Of a DNA stretch of 64,000 bases, positions 35,950 to 45,488 are shown piece by piece (position 1 is the first letter of the stretch; every line of letters starts with the position of its first letter). The stretch spans positions 37,394 through 101,393 of the forward strand of contig CAKUTF010000006.1 in the NCBI GenBank assembly GCA_934691725.1, written 5' to 3'. The notes beneath the pieces were generated by a model. It was not told the DNA's origin. It saw nothing but the letters and a program-made list of their open reading frames with translations, and did no database searches. The stretch is from an uncultured Fibrobacter sp. (GTDB lineage: Bacteria; Fibrobacterota; Fibrobacteria; Fibrobacterales; Fibrobacteraceae). The position numbers were made by a program, and so were the translations under genes.

Positions 35950-36822
35950 TTGTCCTTACGATCGCGCAACCGAAAGCTGCTCCGGGCGAGTTCCCGCGAA
36001 TGGAACCTCATCCTCGGGATTGTTCTTGTCGGCGTTTTCGTTTCGAGCCTACTCGTGCGCTTTTATGCGTTAGAACCGATACGCGTCATCGAGAACTCGC
36101 TGGAACCGCAGATTCCCGCGGGAAAAATCGTCTGGCTCTGCAAGCTCTCCCTGTGTACAGATAAATTAAACCGCGGAGATATCGTTCTCACGCATTTTCC
36201 CGGGAAAGGTTCTGCGCTTCGAGCGGTATTCGGCCTTCCGGGAGATTCCGTAAAAGTCTTTCCCGACGGAAAAATCCAGACCAAAGGTTCCGGCTATTTC
36301 TGGGAAGACGAATCGGAAATACTCGCACCGCGCAACTTCTACATTCCCCGAAAAGGCGATTCCATCTCTCTCGCCGACCTGAACGACATTTCGTTCGATT
36401 ACGCATCCAATTTTTTGCGCAAGGAATTCGGGTTCAACCATTATTACGTACAAGCTAAACTTTTTCGCGAAAACGATTCGATTCCGATTTCTCGCATCGG
36501 CAGTGCGCATCTTTTCGGAAGACCCGTCAGCGTCCGGGAAGTTCACGGTCTCCACTGGCAAGAATATTTTCTGATTTCCCTGCAAATCAACCGCGAAGAT
36601 CCCGGAGCCAAAGGCGTCCACTTTGAACGAAAGCTATTCACGATTGCCGACTCTTCCGAAGTTTCCTTTTTCAAATCTCCCGAAAACGCCTACTACCTCA
36701 TCTGTCTAAAAGGTAACCGCTGCGAAGACTCCCGAAACAGCGGATATATTTCTAAGAGCCAGATTCTCGGCAAAGTCCTGCATTTTCAAATTCCCTTTTC
36801 GCACTCGATCCAAACAAATTAA
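35950..36822 (+). CDS. Signal peptidase I-like (S26) membrane protein with altered catalytic Lys
   Basis: The 290-residue protein starts at a TTG with AAGGA 6-7 bases upstream, directly after lepA; lepA-lepB is a common pairing. One N-terminal transmembrane helix (about residues 17-36) is followed by signal peptidase boxes: ENSLEPQIP (box B, with the nucleophile Ser), RGDIVLTHF (box C), LRAVFGLPGDSV (box D) and GNRCEDSRNSGYI (box E). In box D the catalytic Lys expected four residues before GLPGD is Arg. It may be a weakly active or non-canonical peptidase. Its 3' end overlaps hemD by 71 bases. Confidence 0.75.
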   Translation: MSLRSRNRKLLRASSREWNLILGIVLVGVFVSSLLVRFYALEPIRVIENSLEPQIPAGKIVWLCKLSLCTDKLNRGDIVLTHFPGKGSALRAVFGLPGDSVKVFPDGKIQTKGSGYFWEDESEILAPRNFYIPRKGDSISLADLNDISFDYASNFLRKEFGFNHYYVQAKLFRENDSIPISRIGSAHLFGRPVSVREVHGLHWQEYFLISLQINREDPGAKGVHFERKLFTIADSSEVSFFKSPENAYYLICLKGNRCEDSRNSGYISKSQILGKVLHFQIPFSHSIQTN

Positions 36823-37375
36823 CCTTGTCGCCACTTTGTACAAAACGTATCAGAGCGAGCACGCCCTTTCCCGAATAAAAATTCCAGGCGACGGGATGTT
36901 CTAAGTTATTCAAAAAATTTTCATCGACTGGCGACGGGAATGTTTCATAGACGGGAAAATGCCGAATGGAAATTCCAAAACGAAAAGCCAAGGCTTCCAG
37001 GTTTGCAGCAGTTTCCGTAGCGGAAATCCAGGCGAAGCTCTTGCATTTTCTTTTCTTCAGGAATTTTTCAAAATCTTCCTCGATTCCCTCTCCCGAACCC
37101 GCATCCGCGACAGAAATTCCTTTTTTCAAAAGGCTCACCGCCGTTTTCTCTCCTGCGGCAAAAACGGGACCTGAAAAATTTTCTAAGACATTTTCTGACA
37201 ATCGGGCTGCACGCGGACTCCCGACAAAAACGGCATCGCAGCCCGACAAATCCACCGAAATACCGGAAACGCGATACGCCAAGGCGGGCACATGAAGAAG
37301 TTCGTTGCCGTTGTTTTTTTCCGCTAAAACTTCCGCTACGGTGGGAGGCGTCATCCTTGTGTCAATAACGAGCAT
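36752..37375 (-). CDS. hemD: Uroporphyrinogen-III synthase
   Basis: The 207-residue protein closes the linear tetrapyrrole made by HemC. Sequence conservation in this family is low; recognisable are CDAVFVGSPRAARLSENVL and the C-terminal WNFYSGKGVLALIRF. It is shorter than most HemD (about 250 aa). The ATG overlaps the hemC stop (TGATG), and the hemA-hemC-hemD order strongly supports the call. Its last 24 codons are antisense to the end of the signal-peptidase-like gene. Confidence 0.82.
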   Translation of the reverse strand: MLVIDTRMTPPTVAEVLAEKNNGNELLHVPALAYRVSGISVDLSGCDAVFVGSPRAARLSENVLENFSGPVFAAGEKTAVSLLKKGISVADAGSGEGIEEDFEKFLKKRKCKSFAWISATETAANLEALAFRFGISIRHFPVYETFPSPVDENFLNNLEHPVAWNFYSGKGVLALIRFVQSGDKVNLFGSSAKREFENAGLCRESGS

Positions 37376-38343
37376 CAGTGCTCCCGGTTCCAAAACGCGA
37401 CAATCGCTTCCGTGCTGGATGTTTCCGATGGCAACGGAATTTTCCGGAGGCGACATTCCGCGGCAAATTCCAAGGAAAAATTTTCCAATGCATCGCCTTT
37501 TGAAATTTGCAGAGACGACAAATATTTTGAAAGGCGCAATGAATTTCCACTTTCCGCATCGGCAAGAAAAGCGGTAAACAAAAATCCCTCGGCAGCCGGT
37601 TCGATGATTGCACCCATCGGCACCCGGCAACCGCCCCCCAGAAGTTCCATCCAATGGCGTTCTGCGCGAGCCGCCGCAACGGTTAATTTATCCGAAATCT
37701 TTTCGGCAACATCCCTGGCAAAAGCGTTTTCCCGAAGGCTCTGGAGCGCAACGATTCCCTGACCGATCGCAGGCGTTATCCGCTCGACAGAAAACGAATC
37801 CGAAATTTCAGAAGAAAGCCCGAGGCGAATAAGCCCTGCGGCGCCGAGCATAATCGCATCCAGTTCCCCGGACTTCACCTTTTCGATTCTCGACGGCAAG
37901 TTCCCACGCAGATTCACGCATTTAATGTCTGGACGAATCGCCTTGAGCTGCAAAACGCGACGCGGAGATCCCGTTCCGACCGTCGCCCCTTTCCGAAGCT
38001 TATCCAAGGAAATTCCGTTTGAAACCAAGACGTCTCTCGGATTTTCCCGCTCCAAGAATCCCGAAAGCTCAAGCCGGGAATCCATTGAATCAGGAACGTC
38101 TTTCAGGGAATGCACAGCAAGATCGATTTTTCCTTCGAGCAAAGCTTCTTCGATTTCCTTGACAAAAACGCCTTGTCCGCCAAACGAAACGAGCGACCGC
38201 ACATGATCCCTGTCTCCGACAGTCTTGATGACGCAAACTTCCACTGCGATTTCAGGAAAATTTTCCTGGATCAGTTTTTTTGCCAGAGCCGCTTGCGCAA
38301 GGGCCAGTGCGCTTCCCCGCGTCCCGAGTTTTATTTTCTCCAT
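37375..38343 (-). CDS. hemC: Hydroxymethylbilane synthase (porphobilinogen deaminase)
   Basis: The 322-residue enzyme polymerises four porphobilinogens. Motifs are IKLGTRGSALALAQA, HSLKDVPDSM, GTGSPRRVLQLKAIRPD, and the dipyrromethane cofactor Cys in LLGGGCRVPMGA. The ATG at 38343 was chosen; a GTG two codons earlier overlaps the hemA stop and is equally possible. It lies between hemA and hemD in a heme operon. Confidence 0.95.
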   Translation of the reverse strand: MEKIKLGTRGSALALAQAALAKKLIQENFPEIAVEVCVIKTVGDRDHVRSLVSFGGQGVFVKEIEEALLEGKIDLAVHSLKDVPDSMDSRLELSGFLERENPRDVLVSNGISLDKLRKGATVGTGSPRRVLQLKAIRPDIKCVNLRGNLPSRIEKVKSGELDAIMLGAAGLIRLGLSSEISDSFSVERITPAIGQGIVALQSLRENAFARDVAEKISDKLTVAAARAERHWMELLGGGCRVPMGAIIEPAAEGFLFTAFLADAESGNSLRLSKYLSSLQISKGDALENFSLEFAAECRLRKIPLPSETSSTEAIVAFWNREH

Positions 38344-38345
38344 TT

Positions 38346-39620
38346 TCACTCTTCCTCGATTTTTAAATCGAACAGCCGTTCGAGAATCAGGCGCGTTTCT
38401 AGTTCGAGCCCCGCGGTCCCCAAACGTTTTAGTTCAAGCGATGGCCGATGCAAGAGTTTTGCGACCAACTCGTCACCGAAACGGCGAAGATGTTCCAACT
38501 CTTCGGGAGAAACGCGGTTTTCCCATTTTTTGAGAAGTTCCTTTTCCAGGATTTCATGGTGTTCGCGGAGAGAAAGCATCAGCGGAATCACGCCGAGCGT
38601 TGCATACCAGTCCGCAAATTCATCGACAGCCTCTCCGACGATTTCACGGGCACGCTCTGCGGAACGCCGCCGTTTCATCCGGTTGTCTTCCACGACGCGG
38701 CTCAGGTCGTCGATGCTGAACAGGGAAACGTTCGGGATTTTCGCTACCGCCGGTTCGATATTTCTCGGAGCGCCGATATCGATATAAACCGTTTTCGTGT
38801 TTCGGTTCAAACTCGCCACCAGATTCTCCGAGAGCAGATAATCCGGGGAAGTCGCCGCTGTAATCAGCAGATCGACGGACTTCAGGCACTCTTCCATTTC
38901 TTGAAGTCCATGGGCTTCGCCGCCAAAACGAGCCGCAAAGTTTTCCGCCTTGGAAAATGTCCGGTTCAAAAAGACAAATTTCGAAACGCCCGCCGCCGAA
39001 AGTTCCACCGACACGATATTCCCCATTTCGCCAAGCCCCAGAACGCCCACGCAAAGCGAAGAAATATCGCCAAACTCGCGCAAGGCGAGCTGCACTGCGG
39101 CAAATGGAATCGAAACCGTCCCTTCTCCGATCGACGTGTCTTCCCGAACCTTTTTCCCGAGAGCAAGCGCCGACTGGAAAAGATGGCTCAGGAAAAAACC
39201 CGCTTGTCCCGCCTTCTGCGACGCCCGAAACGCTTCCTTGACCTGTCCCATGATCTGGTTTTCCCCGAGAACAAGGCTATCGAGCGAAGAGACAACCGTA
39301 TAGAGATGGGAAATGGCTTCGGTGTGCGTCAGGTAAAAACAATGCGGAACCAGTTCCTCGGCATCGAGGCCGGAAAATTCCGCCCACCAGTTGACCAGGG
39401 TATCCCGCAAAGCGTCCGGATATCGCGTCGCCGCGTAGATTTCCGTCCGGTTGCACGTCGAAAGGATGACCGCCTCCGAAAGTCCCGGAAGGCGTCCCAG
39501 GCTCGAAAGCCCCTTTTCGAGGAACTCGCCGGAAAATCCCAGGCGGTCGCGCAAGGCGACCGGACACGTCTTATGGCTTGCGCCTAGAACGACGCAATGA
39601 GTACTTTCCTTGTTTTTCAT
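38346..39620 (-). CDS. hemA: Glutamyl-tRNA reductase
   Basis: The 424-residue enzyme reduces glutamyl-tRNA to glutamate-1-semialdehyde, the first committed step of the C5 heme pathway. Catalytic Cys is in ILSTCNRTEIYAA; further signatures are LDSLVLGENQIMGQVK and the NADPH-binding GVLGLGEMGN. The ATG at 39620 has GGCGGA 6 bases upstream. It heads the hemA-hemC-hemD operon; hemB and hemL are not in the window. Confidence 0.95.
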   Translation of the reverse strand: MKNKESTHCVVLGASHKTCPVALRDRLGFSGEFLEKGLSSLGRLPGLSEAVILSTCNRTEIYAATRYPDALRDTLVNWWAEFSGLDAEELVPHCFYLTHTEAISHLYTVVSSLDSLVLGENQIMGQVKEAFRASQKAGQAGFFLSHLFQSALALGKKVREDTSIGEGTVSIPFAAVQLALREFGDISSLCVGVLGLGEMGNIVSVELSAAGVSKFVFLNRTFSKAENFAARFGGEAHGLQEMEECLKSVDLLITAATSPDYLLSENLVASLNRNTKTVYIDIGAPRNIEPAVAKIPNVSLFSIDDLSRVVEDNRMKRRRSAERAREIVGEAVDEFADWYATLGVIPLMLSLREHHEILEKELLKKWENRVSPEELEHLRRFGDELVAKLLHRPSLELKRLGTAGLELETRLILERLFDLKIEEE

Positions 39621-39716
39621 CTTTTTTCCGCCAAGCAAGCTAGAAAATTTTCAAGCGGCAACCATCCCAAAACAGGATTATATATATTTGATGCAGATAT
39701 TTATTGGAGTTCACGC

Positions 39717-40805
39717 ATGAAGTCAACGCGATTCGCTCTTATCGGTATTTTAGCCATTGCCGCTTTTGCTGCCGATAACTACACCATCCCGAGTTTTTCC
39801 GGCAACGAAGTCGGCACGCCGGACCAGTATATCGACGCGGAATTTGGCGGTTCCCTGAAAATTTCCACTTCGGGAACCGTGGAAAACGTCCAATCGGGGC
39901 GCTTTTACGTGAGACAGAAATTCGAAGATCCGTTTGGCGAGACACCGACGACCTACCAGCTTTACGAAGGGCGCGAAGGTTCGGACAAGGCAAGCCTCTC
40001 TTCCTTTACGCTCCCGGTGGGAATCGCCTACGGCTTTGCGGTCAAGGCAAAAGCCTACGCAAGTTCCGACGCCGATGCGAACGCCGACATCGAAAAGGTC
40101 TATTTCGACGGCAAGGCCATCTACGCGGAAGGCGTGAGCCAGATGTATCTCCACCGCGGGGTCAAGGTCATTGAACTCGTTCCCGAAAACGCCCCGGAAA
40201 GTTCCAGTTCCGAAATGATCGAATCCTCTTCCAGTTCCGAAGAAGCCGTTTTCGCAGCCGTTGAAAGTTCCTCGTCCGCGGCGTCAGACGACGATGAGTA
40301 TTGCGACGACAACGACCCGGATTGCGAAGAAGAAGATGATACGGCCTATGACGTCCAAGGCGATATCGGAGAGACCGTTTCCAATGCGAACCGCGAAGAC
40401 TATGCGGCAAGCAGCGCGACAAACGACGTGACGGACCGCTTCGGTGTCGCCGATGAAGTCCGCAAATGGAGCGCCTGGGGTCTTGTCGGCGTTGCGGCAG
40501 CAGGCATCGGTATCGGCATTTACGACCAGATCCAGTATAACGATGCAAAATCCGCCCACGATGACTTGAACGGCCTGATGAATCAACATAAAAAGAGCAT
40601 TGAATCCGCGTGTGGCGGAAAAAACGGTTGCTATGAAGCAATGATTTGGTATGAAATGAACGACAAGAGTTCCGCCCTAAGCAATTTACATTCCCGAAAC
40701 AAGAAGAACAAGGATGCGATGGATTCCTATTCCACGGCGCGAAACATCTGGTTCGGCATCGCTGCGGCATCGATTGCGGGCTCCATCGTTCTGTTCACAT
40801 GGTAA
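39717..40805 (+). CDS. Secreted Ser/Asp-rich protein with C-terminal membrane helices
   Basis: No known family recognised. The 362-residue protein has a Sec signal peptide (FALIGILAIAAFAAD) and a beta-rich domain of about 140 residues. A low-complexity linker of Ser and acidic residues follows (SSSSE repeats, then DDDEYCDDNDPDCEEEDD, which could bind Ca2+). Two hydrophobic segments near the C-terminus flank a Lys-rich loop. GGAG precedes the ATG by 7 bases, and TATATTTG (39683-39690) lies about 27 bases upstream, giving this gene a real leader. It overlaps folB by 7 bases. Confidence 0.65.
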   Translation: MKSTRFALIGILAIAAFAADNYTIPSFSGNEVGTPDQYIDAEFGGSLKISTSGTVENVQSGRFYVRQKFEDPFGETPTTYQLYEGREGSDKASLSSFTLPVGIAYGFAVKAKAYASSDADANADIEKVYFDGKAIYAEGVSQMYLHRGVKVIELVPENAPESSSSEMIESSSSSEEAVFAAVESSSSAASDDDEYCDDNDPDCEEEDDTAYDVQGDIGETVSNANREDYAASSATNDVTDRFGVADEVRKWSAWGLVGVAAAGIGIGIYDQIQYNDAKSAHDDLNGLMNQHKKSIESACGGKNGCYEAMIWYEMNDKSSALSNLHSRNKKNKDAMDSYSTARNIWFGIAAASIAGSIVLFTW

Positions 40806-41179
40806 GCGAAACAGGAAAAGTTTCCGTCCAGGATTTAGGCTTCGAAACAATTCTCGGAGCCTTTTCCTTTGAACGCGAACGACCGCAGCCGGTCCGGCTC
40901 AGCTTCTCGCTCTGGATGGATTTTTCCGGGATAGCCCAGAGCGATTCGCTGGAAGCGACCGTCGATTACGCAAAGCTTTCCGAAGATTTGGTTGCATTCA
41001 TCCAGAAATCCCGATTCACGCTCGTTGAAACTTTGGTGTATCGCTCCGCACAACGACTTCTCGAAAAGTCTCCAAACATTTCCGCAGTCTGGGTCCGCAT
41101 CGAAAAGCCGGAGGCGGTTTACGATGCAAGATGTTCTTCTGCCGAAATTCGCTTGGAACGCTCACCCGGCAAGCCCTGA
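40799..41179 (+). CDS. folB: Dihydroneopterin aldolase-like protein
   Basis: The 126-residue protein has the FolB layout: an N-terminal LGFETILGAFSFERERPQPV segment with the substrate-binding Glu region, TVDYAKLSEDL, FTLVETLVYRSAQRLL with the second conserved Glu, and VRIEKPEAV carrying the catalytic Lys-Pro. FolB acts in tetrahydrofolate synthesis. Related dihydroneopterin epimerases share these features. The start overlaps the previous gene by 7 bases; no other folate gene is near. Convergent with comM (18-base overlap). Confidence 0.75.
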   Translation: MVSETGKVSVQDLGFETILGAFSFERERPQPVRLSFSLWMDFSGIAQSDSLEATVDYAKLSEDLVAFIQKSRFTLVETLVYRSAQRLLEKSPNISAVWVRIEKPEAVYDARCSSAEIRLERSPGKP

Positions 41180-42715
41180 AAAAGCCCGAAATCGCAACGC
41201 TTCCGCAATGTCGGCACATTCTACCGGAACATTTTTCGAAGAATCATTGACCGCCCGCAAATCGGCAATCGTCCGGGCGACTTTGAGCATCCGGTAATAG
41301 CCTCGGGCGCTGAGCTGCATCTTTTCCGCGGCGGAAACAGCGAAATGTTCCGTTGCGACCGACATTTTCGCAAACGCTTTCGTTTCGTCGCTGTTCATCT
41401 CCGCATTGGCATGGCTCTTGCGTTTGGAAAATCTTGCAAGCTGCACGTTTCTTGCAGCAACGACACGTTCCCGAATCCGGGAGGAACACTCCCCTGTCGG
41501 CGCCTGCATCAAATTTTGAGGCTCCGTCGAAGGAACAGCGACCTGGATATCGATCCGGTCAAGCATCGGGCCAGAAATCCGTTGGCGATACCTCCTGACA
41601 GAATCCGGCAGACAAGAACATTCCCGTTTCGGGTCCATCGAATAGCCGCACGGGCAGGGATTCATCGCGGCTCCCATCATAAACCGGGCAGGCCACGCCA
41701 CCGTTCCGCTAGCCCGGCTAATATGGATGATTCCTTCTTCCATCGGTTCGCGCAAAGCTTCCAGGACATTCCGGTTGAACTCCGGAAGTTCGTCCAAAAA
41801 AAGCACTCCGTTATGGGCAAGGCTCGCTTCGCCGGGTCGCAACCGCGGGCCACCGCCGACAAGGGCAATCATCGATGAAGAGTGGTGCGGAGAACGAAAC
41901 GGTCGAGAATTCAGGAATTTTTCAGACACGTCTTCGCCGAGCATCCGCAAGGAAGAATAGATGCGCGTACATTCCAAAATTTCTTCATCCGTCATCGGCG
42001 GCAAAATACCGGGCAGGCAGCGCGCCGAAAAAGTCTTGCCAGAACCCGGTGAACCGACCAGTAAAAAATTGTGGGCGCCAGCCGCTGCGATTTCCAATGC
42101 CCGCTTGACACCGTCCATTCCCATCACCGAACGAAAATCCGGCACCGAGGGATCCGACGCCATGACCCGATGCGAAATGCCGCTCGCCCGCACGGGCAAA
42201 ACCTCCGAACCCGGCGCAATCGCCGCGATACATTCCGCAAGGGTCGATACCCCAATAATGGAAAGCCCAGACACAAGGCTTGCCTCGGCGACGTTCTCCC
42301 TCGGCACCACCAAAACATCGTCTTTTCTCGAAAGGCTCATCGCGACAGACAAGACGCCATGCACAGCCTTGACGCGACCATCTAGCGAAAGTTCACCCAA
42401 AAAGACAAAGCGCTCCGGTTCTCTCGCCTGGATTTCTTCGCTAGCGATCAGCATTCCGATAGCAAGCGGCAAATCCAGAGACGTTCCTTCCTTCCGCAAG
42501 TCCGCGGGAGAAAGGTTTACCGTCATCCGGCTTCCCGAAGCGGCAAAACCGGAACTTCGAATGCTCGAAACAACGCGTTCCCTGGATTCGCGAACAGCGT
42601 TATCCGGCAAACCGACAAGCGTAAAACCGGGGAGTCCCGCCGACGAATCGACTTCGACATTTACCGGAATCGCCTTGATTCCAAGCAGACAGCTGGTGCG
42701 AATCCTCTGGAACAC
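41162..42715 (-). CDS. comM: YifB/ComM-family Mg chelatase-like AAA+ ATPase
   Basis: The 517-residue protein is a hexameric AAA+ helicase-like ATPase that promotes branch migration during natural transformation in studied species. It has an N-terminal Lon-protease-like domain (LPGFTLVGLPDNAVRESRER), Walker A GSPGSGKTFSARCLPG, Walker B LFLDELPEF, and a C-terminal four-cysteine segment (NPCPCGY...CSCLP). GTG start. Together with pilC-pilT nearby it fits a competence/type IV pilus capability, though that is inference. Confidence 0.92.
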   Translation of the reverse strand: MFQRIRTSCLLGIKAIPVNVEVDSSAGLPGFTLVGLPDNAVRESRERVVSSIRSSGFAASGSRMTVNLSPADLRKEGTSLDLPLAIGMLIASEEIQAREPERFVFLGELSLDGRVKAVHGVLSVAMSLSRKDDVLVVPRENVAEASLVSGLSIIGVSTLAECIAAIAPGSEVLPVRASGISHRVMASDPSVPDFRSVMGMDGVKRALEIAAAGAHNFLLVGSPGSGKTFSARCLPGILPPMTDEEILECTRIYSSLRMLGEDVSEKFLNSRPFRSPHHSSSMIALVGGGPRLRPGEASLAHNGVLFLDELPEFNRNVLEALREPMEEGIIHISRASGTVAWPARFMMGAAMNPCPCGYSMDPKRECSCLPDSVRRYRQRISGPMLDRIDIQVAVPSTEPQNLMQAPTGECSSRIRERVVAARNVQLARFSKRKSHANAEMNSDETKAFAKMSVATEHFAVSAAEKMQLSARGYYRMLKVARTIADLRAVNDSSKNVPVECADIAEALRFRAFSGLAG

Positions 42716-42722
42716 GTGACAC

Positions 42723-43067
42723 CTACGCGGCGGCTATCGCCTGTTGATATTTTTCAAGGATACAGTTTTCGATATGCTCGCGACATTCCCGCGTAATCGG
42801 GAAGAAGATGCTCCGATATTCCTCACCCTTGTAGAACGGATCGTTCGGGTAACCGACAAAGAGCCCGTTTTCGCCGTCCATCACGCGCAGCTGGGTCAGT
42901 TCAAACTGGTCGTTCAGCGTCACACGGGCTAGCGCCTTGATATGCCCCATGTTCATCCCATCCTTGAACGGATAGACGCGAACATTTGTCACGACGAGAC
43001 AGTCAAATTCCGAAACCTTCGGCTGATGTTTTCCTTCTGCGGCAGGTGCCGACTTTACCTTTGGCAT
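42723..43067 (-). CDS. spoVG: SpoVG-family protein
   Basis: The 114-residue protein carries the SpoVG fold signature (TNVRVYPFKDG, LKALARVTLNDQF-like strand, FVGYPNDPFYKGEEYRSIFFPITRECREHIE). SpoVG proteins bind nucleic acid and modulate septation and expression. The start at 43067 has GGAGG 5 bases upstream and is preferred over longer alternatives. An N-terminal extension of about 20 residues is Lys/Ala-rich. comM begins 7 bases after its stop. Confidence 0.88.
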   Translation of the reverse strand: MPKVKSAPAAEGKHQPKVSEFDCLVVTNVRVYPFKDGMNMGHIKALARVTLNDQFELTQLRVMDGENGLFVGYPNDPFYKGEEYRSIFFPITRECREHIENCILEKYQQAIAAA

Positions 43068-43124
43068 AGAAGCCTCCATGATTAAATCCCGACATCGGGA
43101 CGTTTCTTCTATTGCAAAAGTCGT

Positions 43125-43162
43125 GCCAAAACAAAAACGGCATTTTTCTTCCAAAAACGCCG
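43125..43162 (-). terminator. Terminator of the pilT-pilC transcript
   Basis: On the minus strand arms CGGCGTTTTT and AAAAATGCCG (one mismatch) surround GGAAG and are followed by TTTTTGTTTT. It lies between pilC and spoVG, so spoVG-comM is a separate transcription unit. Confidence 0.65.
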
Positions 43163-43208
43163 CTTTCTTTTTTGAAAAATCGATTAATCGGTTAAATCTG
43201 GCGATTAA

Positions 43209-44411
43209 TCACCCTTGGACAGCATCGGACATGCTAAAGATAGGCATATACATCGCAATCATCATAAAGCCGACCGCTCCGCCGAGGAACACCATGATCA
43301 AAGGCTCCATCATCGAAGTAACGGCATCGATTGCGGCATCGACTTCTTCATCGTAAAAATCCGCCACTTTCAAAAGCATCCCACCGAGCTGTCCCGTCTT
43401 CTCGCCGACGCCGACCATCTGGACTACCATCGCCGGGAAAATTCCCGTCTCCTTCATCGGATCCACGATGCTCTTACCGCCGGCAAGCCCCACCGCAATT
43501 TTCATAATCGCATTTTCCACGGCCATGTTTCCCGAAGTCTTTGCCGTCACCTGCAACGCTTCCGTCACTGAGACGCCCGCATTGAGAAGCGTCCCAAGCG
43601 TCCGGCTGAACCGCGCCACGGAACTCTTCACCTGCAAATCGCCGAGTTTCGGCACCTTGAGCATCATCCTGTCCCAGCCCAGGTGCAGTTTCGGGACTTT
43701 CATGATAACCTTGAACGAAACGACTATCGCCACCGCGCCCAAAACCCAGAACGCCGCATAGTCCCGAATCCCGTCGGAAAGATTCATCACGACCTGCGTC
43801 GGCCACGGAAGTTCCCCGCCCGCTTCCATGAATGTCTGGGCAAAGGTCGGCACGACAAACGAGAGCATCAGGATAACGACCACGATTGCGACGACTGCGA
43901 CCATCACCGGATAAGTCAAGGCCTTTTTCACCTTGCGGACCAGGCGCTCGTTCGATTCCTGGTAATCCGCAAGACGCGAGAGGATTCCGTCGAGAATACC
44001 GCCCGCTTCGCCCGCCGCGACCATGTTGCAATACAGTTTGTCGAAAACTTTCGGATGCTGCGCAAGCGCATCGGCAAGGCTCGAACCGCCGCTGATCGAC
44101 ATCGTGAGCTTGTGTACAACCGCCTTCATCGCGGGATTTTCCATCTGCTCTTCCAGAATGTTCAGACACTGGAGCATCGGAAGTCCCGCCGAGGTCATCG
44201 AACTGAACATTCGCGTAAAACGGGAAACGTCCTTCGACTTGATGCCCGAACCGATCTGGATCTTGATTTCAATCGGCTTGCGCTTGATGCTGTTTACGAC
44301 CAAGTGCTTGCGGCGGAGCAGCGATTCCGCTTCGTTCTTCGACTTCGCTTCGATTTCGCCGTCGAACTGGTTCCCTTGGGTATTCTGCGCCTTGTAGAGA
44401 AAAACGGGCAT
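43209..44411 (-). CDS. pilC: Type IV pilus / type II secretion inner membrane protein PilC (GspF family)
   Basis: The 400-residue protein has two T2SSF domains, each ending in long hydrophobic helices; conserved blocks include FTRMFSSMTSAGLPMLQCL, GEAGGILDGILSRLADY and GVGEKTGQLGGMLLKVADFY. It is the platform protein on which the pilus or pseudopilus assembles. It starts 3 bases downstream of the pilT stop, so the two are one operon. The PilB motor and pilins are not in the window. Confidence 0.93.
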   Translation of the reverse strand: MPVFLYKAQNTQGNQFDGEIEAKSKNEAESLLRRKHLVVNSIKRKPIEIKIQIGSGIKSKDVSRFTRMFSSMTSAGLPMLQCLNILEEQMENPAMKAVVHKLTMSISGGSSLADALAQHPKVFDKLYCNMVAAGEAGGILDGILSRLADYQESNERLVRKVKKALTYPVMVAVVAIVVVILMLSFVVPTFAQTFMEAGGELPWPTQVVMNLSDGIRDYAAFWVLGAVAIVVSFKVIMKVPKLHLGWDRMMLKVPKLGDLQVKSSVARFSRTLGTLLNAGVSVTEALQVTAKTSGNMAVENAIMKIAVGLAGGKSIVDPMKETGIFPAMVVQMVGVGEKTGQLGGMLLKVADFYDEEVDAAIDAVTSMMEPLIMVFLGGAVGFMMIAMYMPIFSMSDAVQG

Positions 44412-44414
44412 CGG

Positions 44415-45482
44415 TTAAACTCCCAACTTTTCAAGGTCTTTTTCGAGCTGAGCCGGATCCGGAGACTTCGCCACCGCTTCGAAATGGTCCAGCTTTCCTT
44501 GACGGACCAGTTCCGCGAGCCGCATGTTCATCGTGTTCATTCCGAACTTCTGCCCGATTTCAATCATCGAGCCTATCTGATGCGTCTTGTTGTCGCGAAT
44601 CAGCGCCCGAATCGCCGGGGTAACGTTCATCACTTCGTAGCACATCACGCGCCCGCCGCCGATTTTCGGAAGGAGCATCTGGCACACGACGCCCTGGAGC
44701 ACGAACGAAAGCTGCGTCCGGACAGTCTGCTGTTCGCCCTGCGGGAAGGCATCCACGATACGGTTAATCGTCTGGACCGCGGAATTGGTATGAAGCGTCG
44801 CCAGCGTCAAGTGTCCCGTTTCCGCAATCGTCAAAGCGGCGCGGATCGTTTCGAGATCGCGCATTTCGCCGATGAGAACGATGTCCGGGTCCTGCCGCAA
44901 GGCCATCTTGAGCGCCTGTGAAAAACTTTTCGTATCGTTTCCGACTTCGCGCTGGTTCACCATGCAATTCTGGTGCTTGTGCAAAAATTCAATCGGATCC
45001 TCGATCGTCAAGATATGCTCGTGGCGTTCCTTGTTGATCTTGTCGATCATCGCAGCGAGCGTCGTCGATTTACCGGAACCCGTCGAACCCGTCACAAGGA
45101 CAAGTCCGGAAGGTCGCGTCGTAAATTCCGCGATGATAGGCGGAAGATCCAGCTCCTTGAAAGTCTTGATCCTGAGCGGAATGATTCGAAGAGCGAGAGC
45201 GACACAGCCGCGCTGCAAGTAAGCGTTCGCACGAAAGCGCGCCAGATTCGTAATTCCAAACGAAAAGTCGCATTCCTTGTTCTGTTCGAAAGACTTTTTC
45301 TGCAAATCGTTCATGAGACTGTAACTCATGCGCATCGTCTCTTCCGGGGAAAGCTTTTCCGTTCCCATCGGCGCGAGCTTTCCCGCCAAGCGGAGCATCG
45401 GAGGAATCCCCGCCGTAATGTGCAAGTCCGAAGCGCCACGCTTCACCATTTCAGCCAAAAGTTCTTGGATATTGTATGCCAT
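44415..45482 (-). CDS. pilT: Twitching motility ATPase PilT
   Basis: The 355-residue hexameric ATPase powers pilus retraction. N-terminal GASDLHITAG, Walker A VTGSTGSGKST, Asp box TIEDPIEFLH, Walker B IVLIGEMRDLETI and His box GHLTLATLHTNSAVQTINR are all present. The ATG at 45482 gives the usual MAYNIQELL start; TATATT lies 6 bases upstream and no Shine-Dalgarno is seen. Confidence 0.95.
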   Translation of the reverse strand: MAYNIQELLAEMVKRGASDLHITAGIPPMLRLAGKLAPMGTEKLSPEETMRMSYSLMNDLQKKSFEQNKECDFSFGITNLARFRANAYLQRGCVALALRIIPLRIKTFKELDLPPIIAEFTTRPSGLVLVTGSTGSGKSTTLAAMIDKINKERHEHILTIEDPIEFLHKHQNCMVNQREVGNDTKSFSQALKMALRQDPDIVLIGEMRDLETIRAALTIAETGHLTLATLHTNSAVQTINRIVDAFPQGEQQTVRTQLSFVLQGVVCQMLLPKIGGGRVMCYEVMNVTPAIRALIRDNKTHQIGSMIEIGQKFGMNTMNMRLAELVRQGKLDHFEAVAKSPDPAQLEKDLEKLGV

Positions 45483-45488
45483 GTTTTG

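Noticed and set aside
43180..43211. Repeated CGATTAATC near the pilC end as an operator
   Set aside because: The two copies overlap the pilC stop codon and lie downstream of the gene they would control; no supporting symmetry was found.
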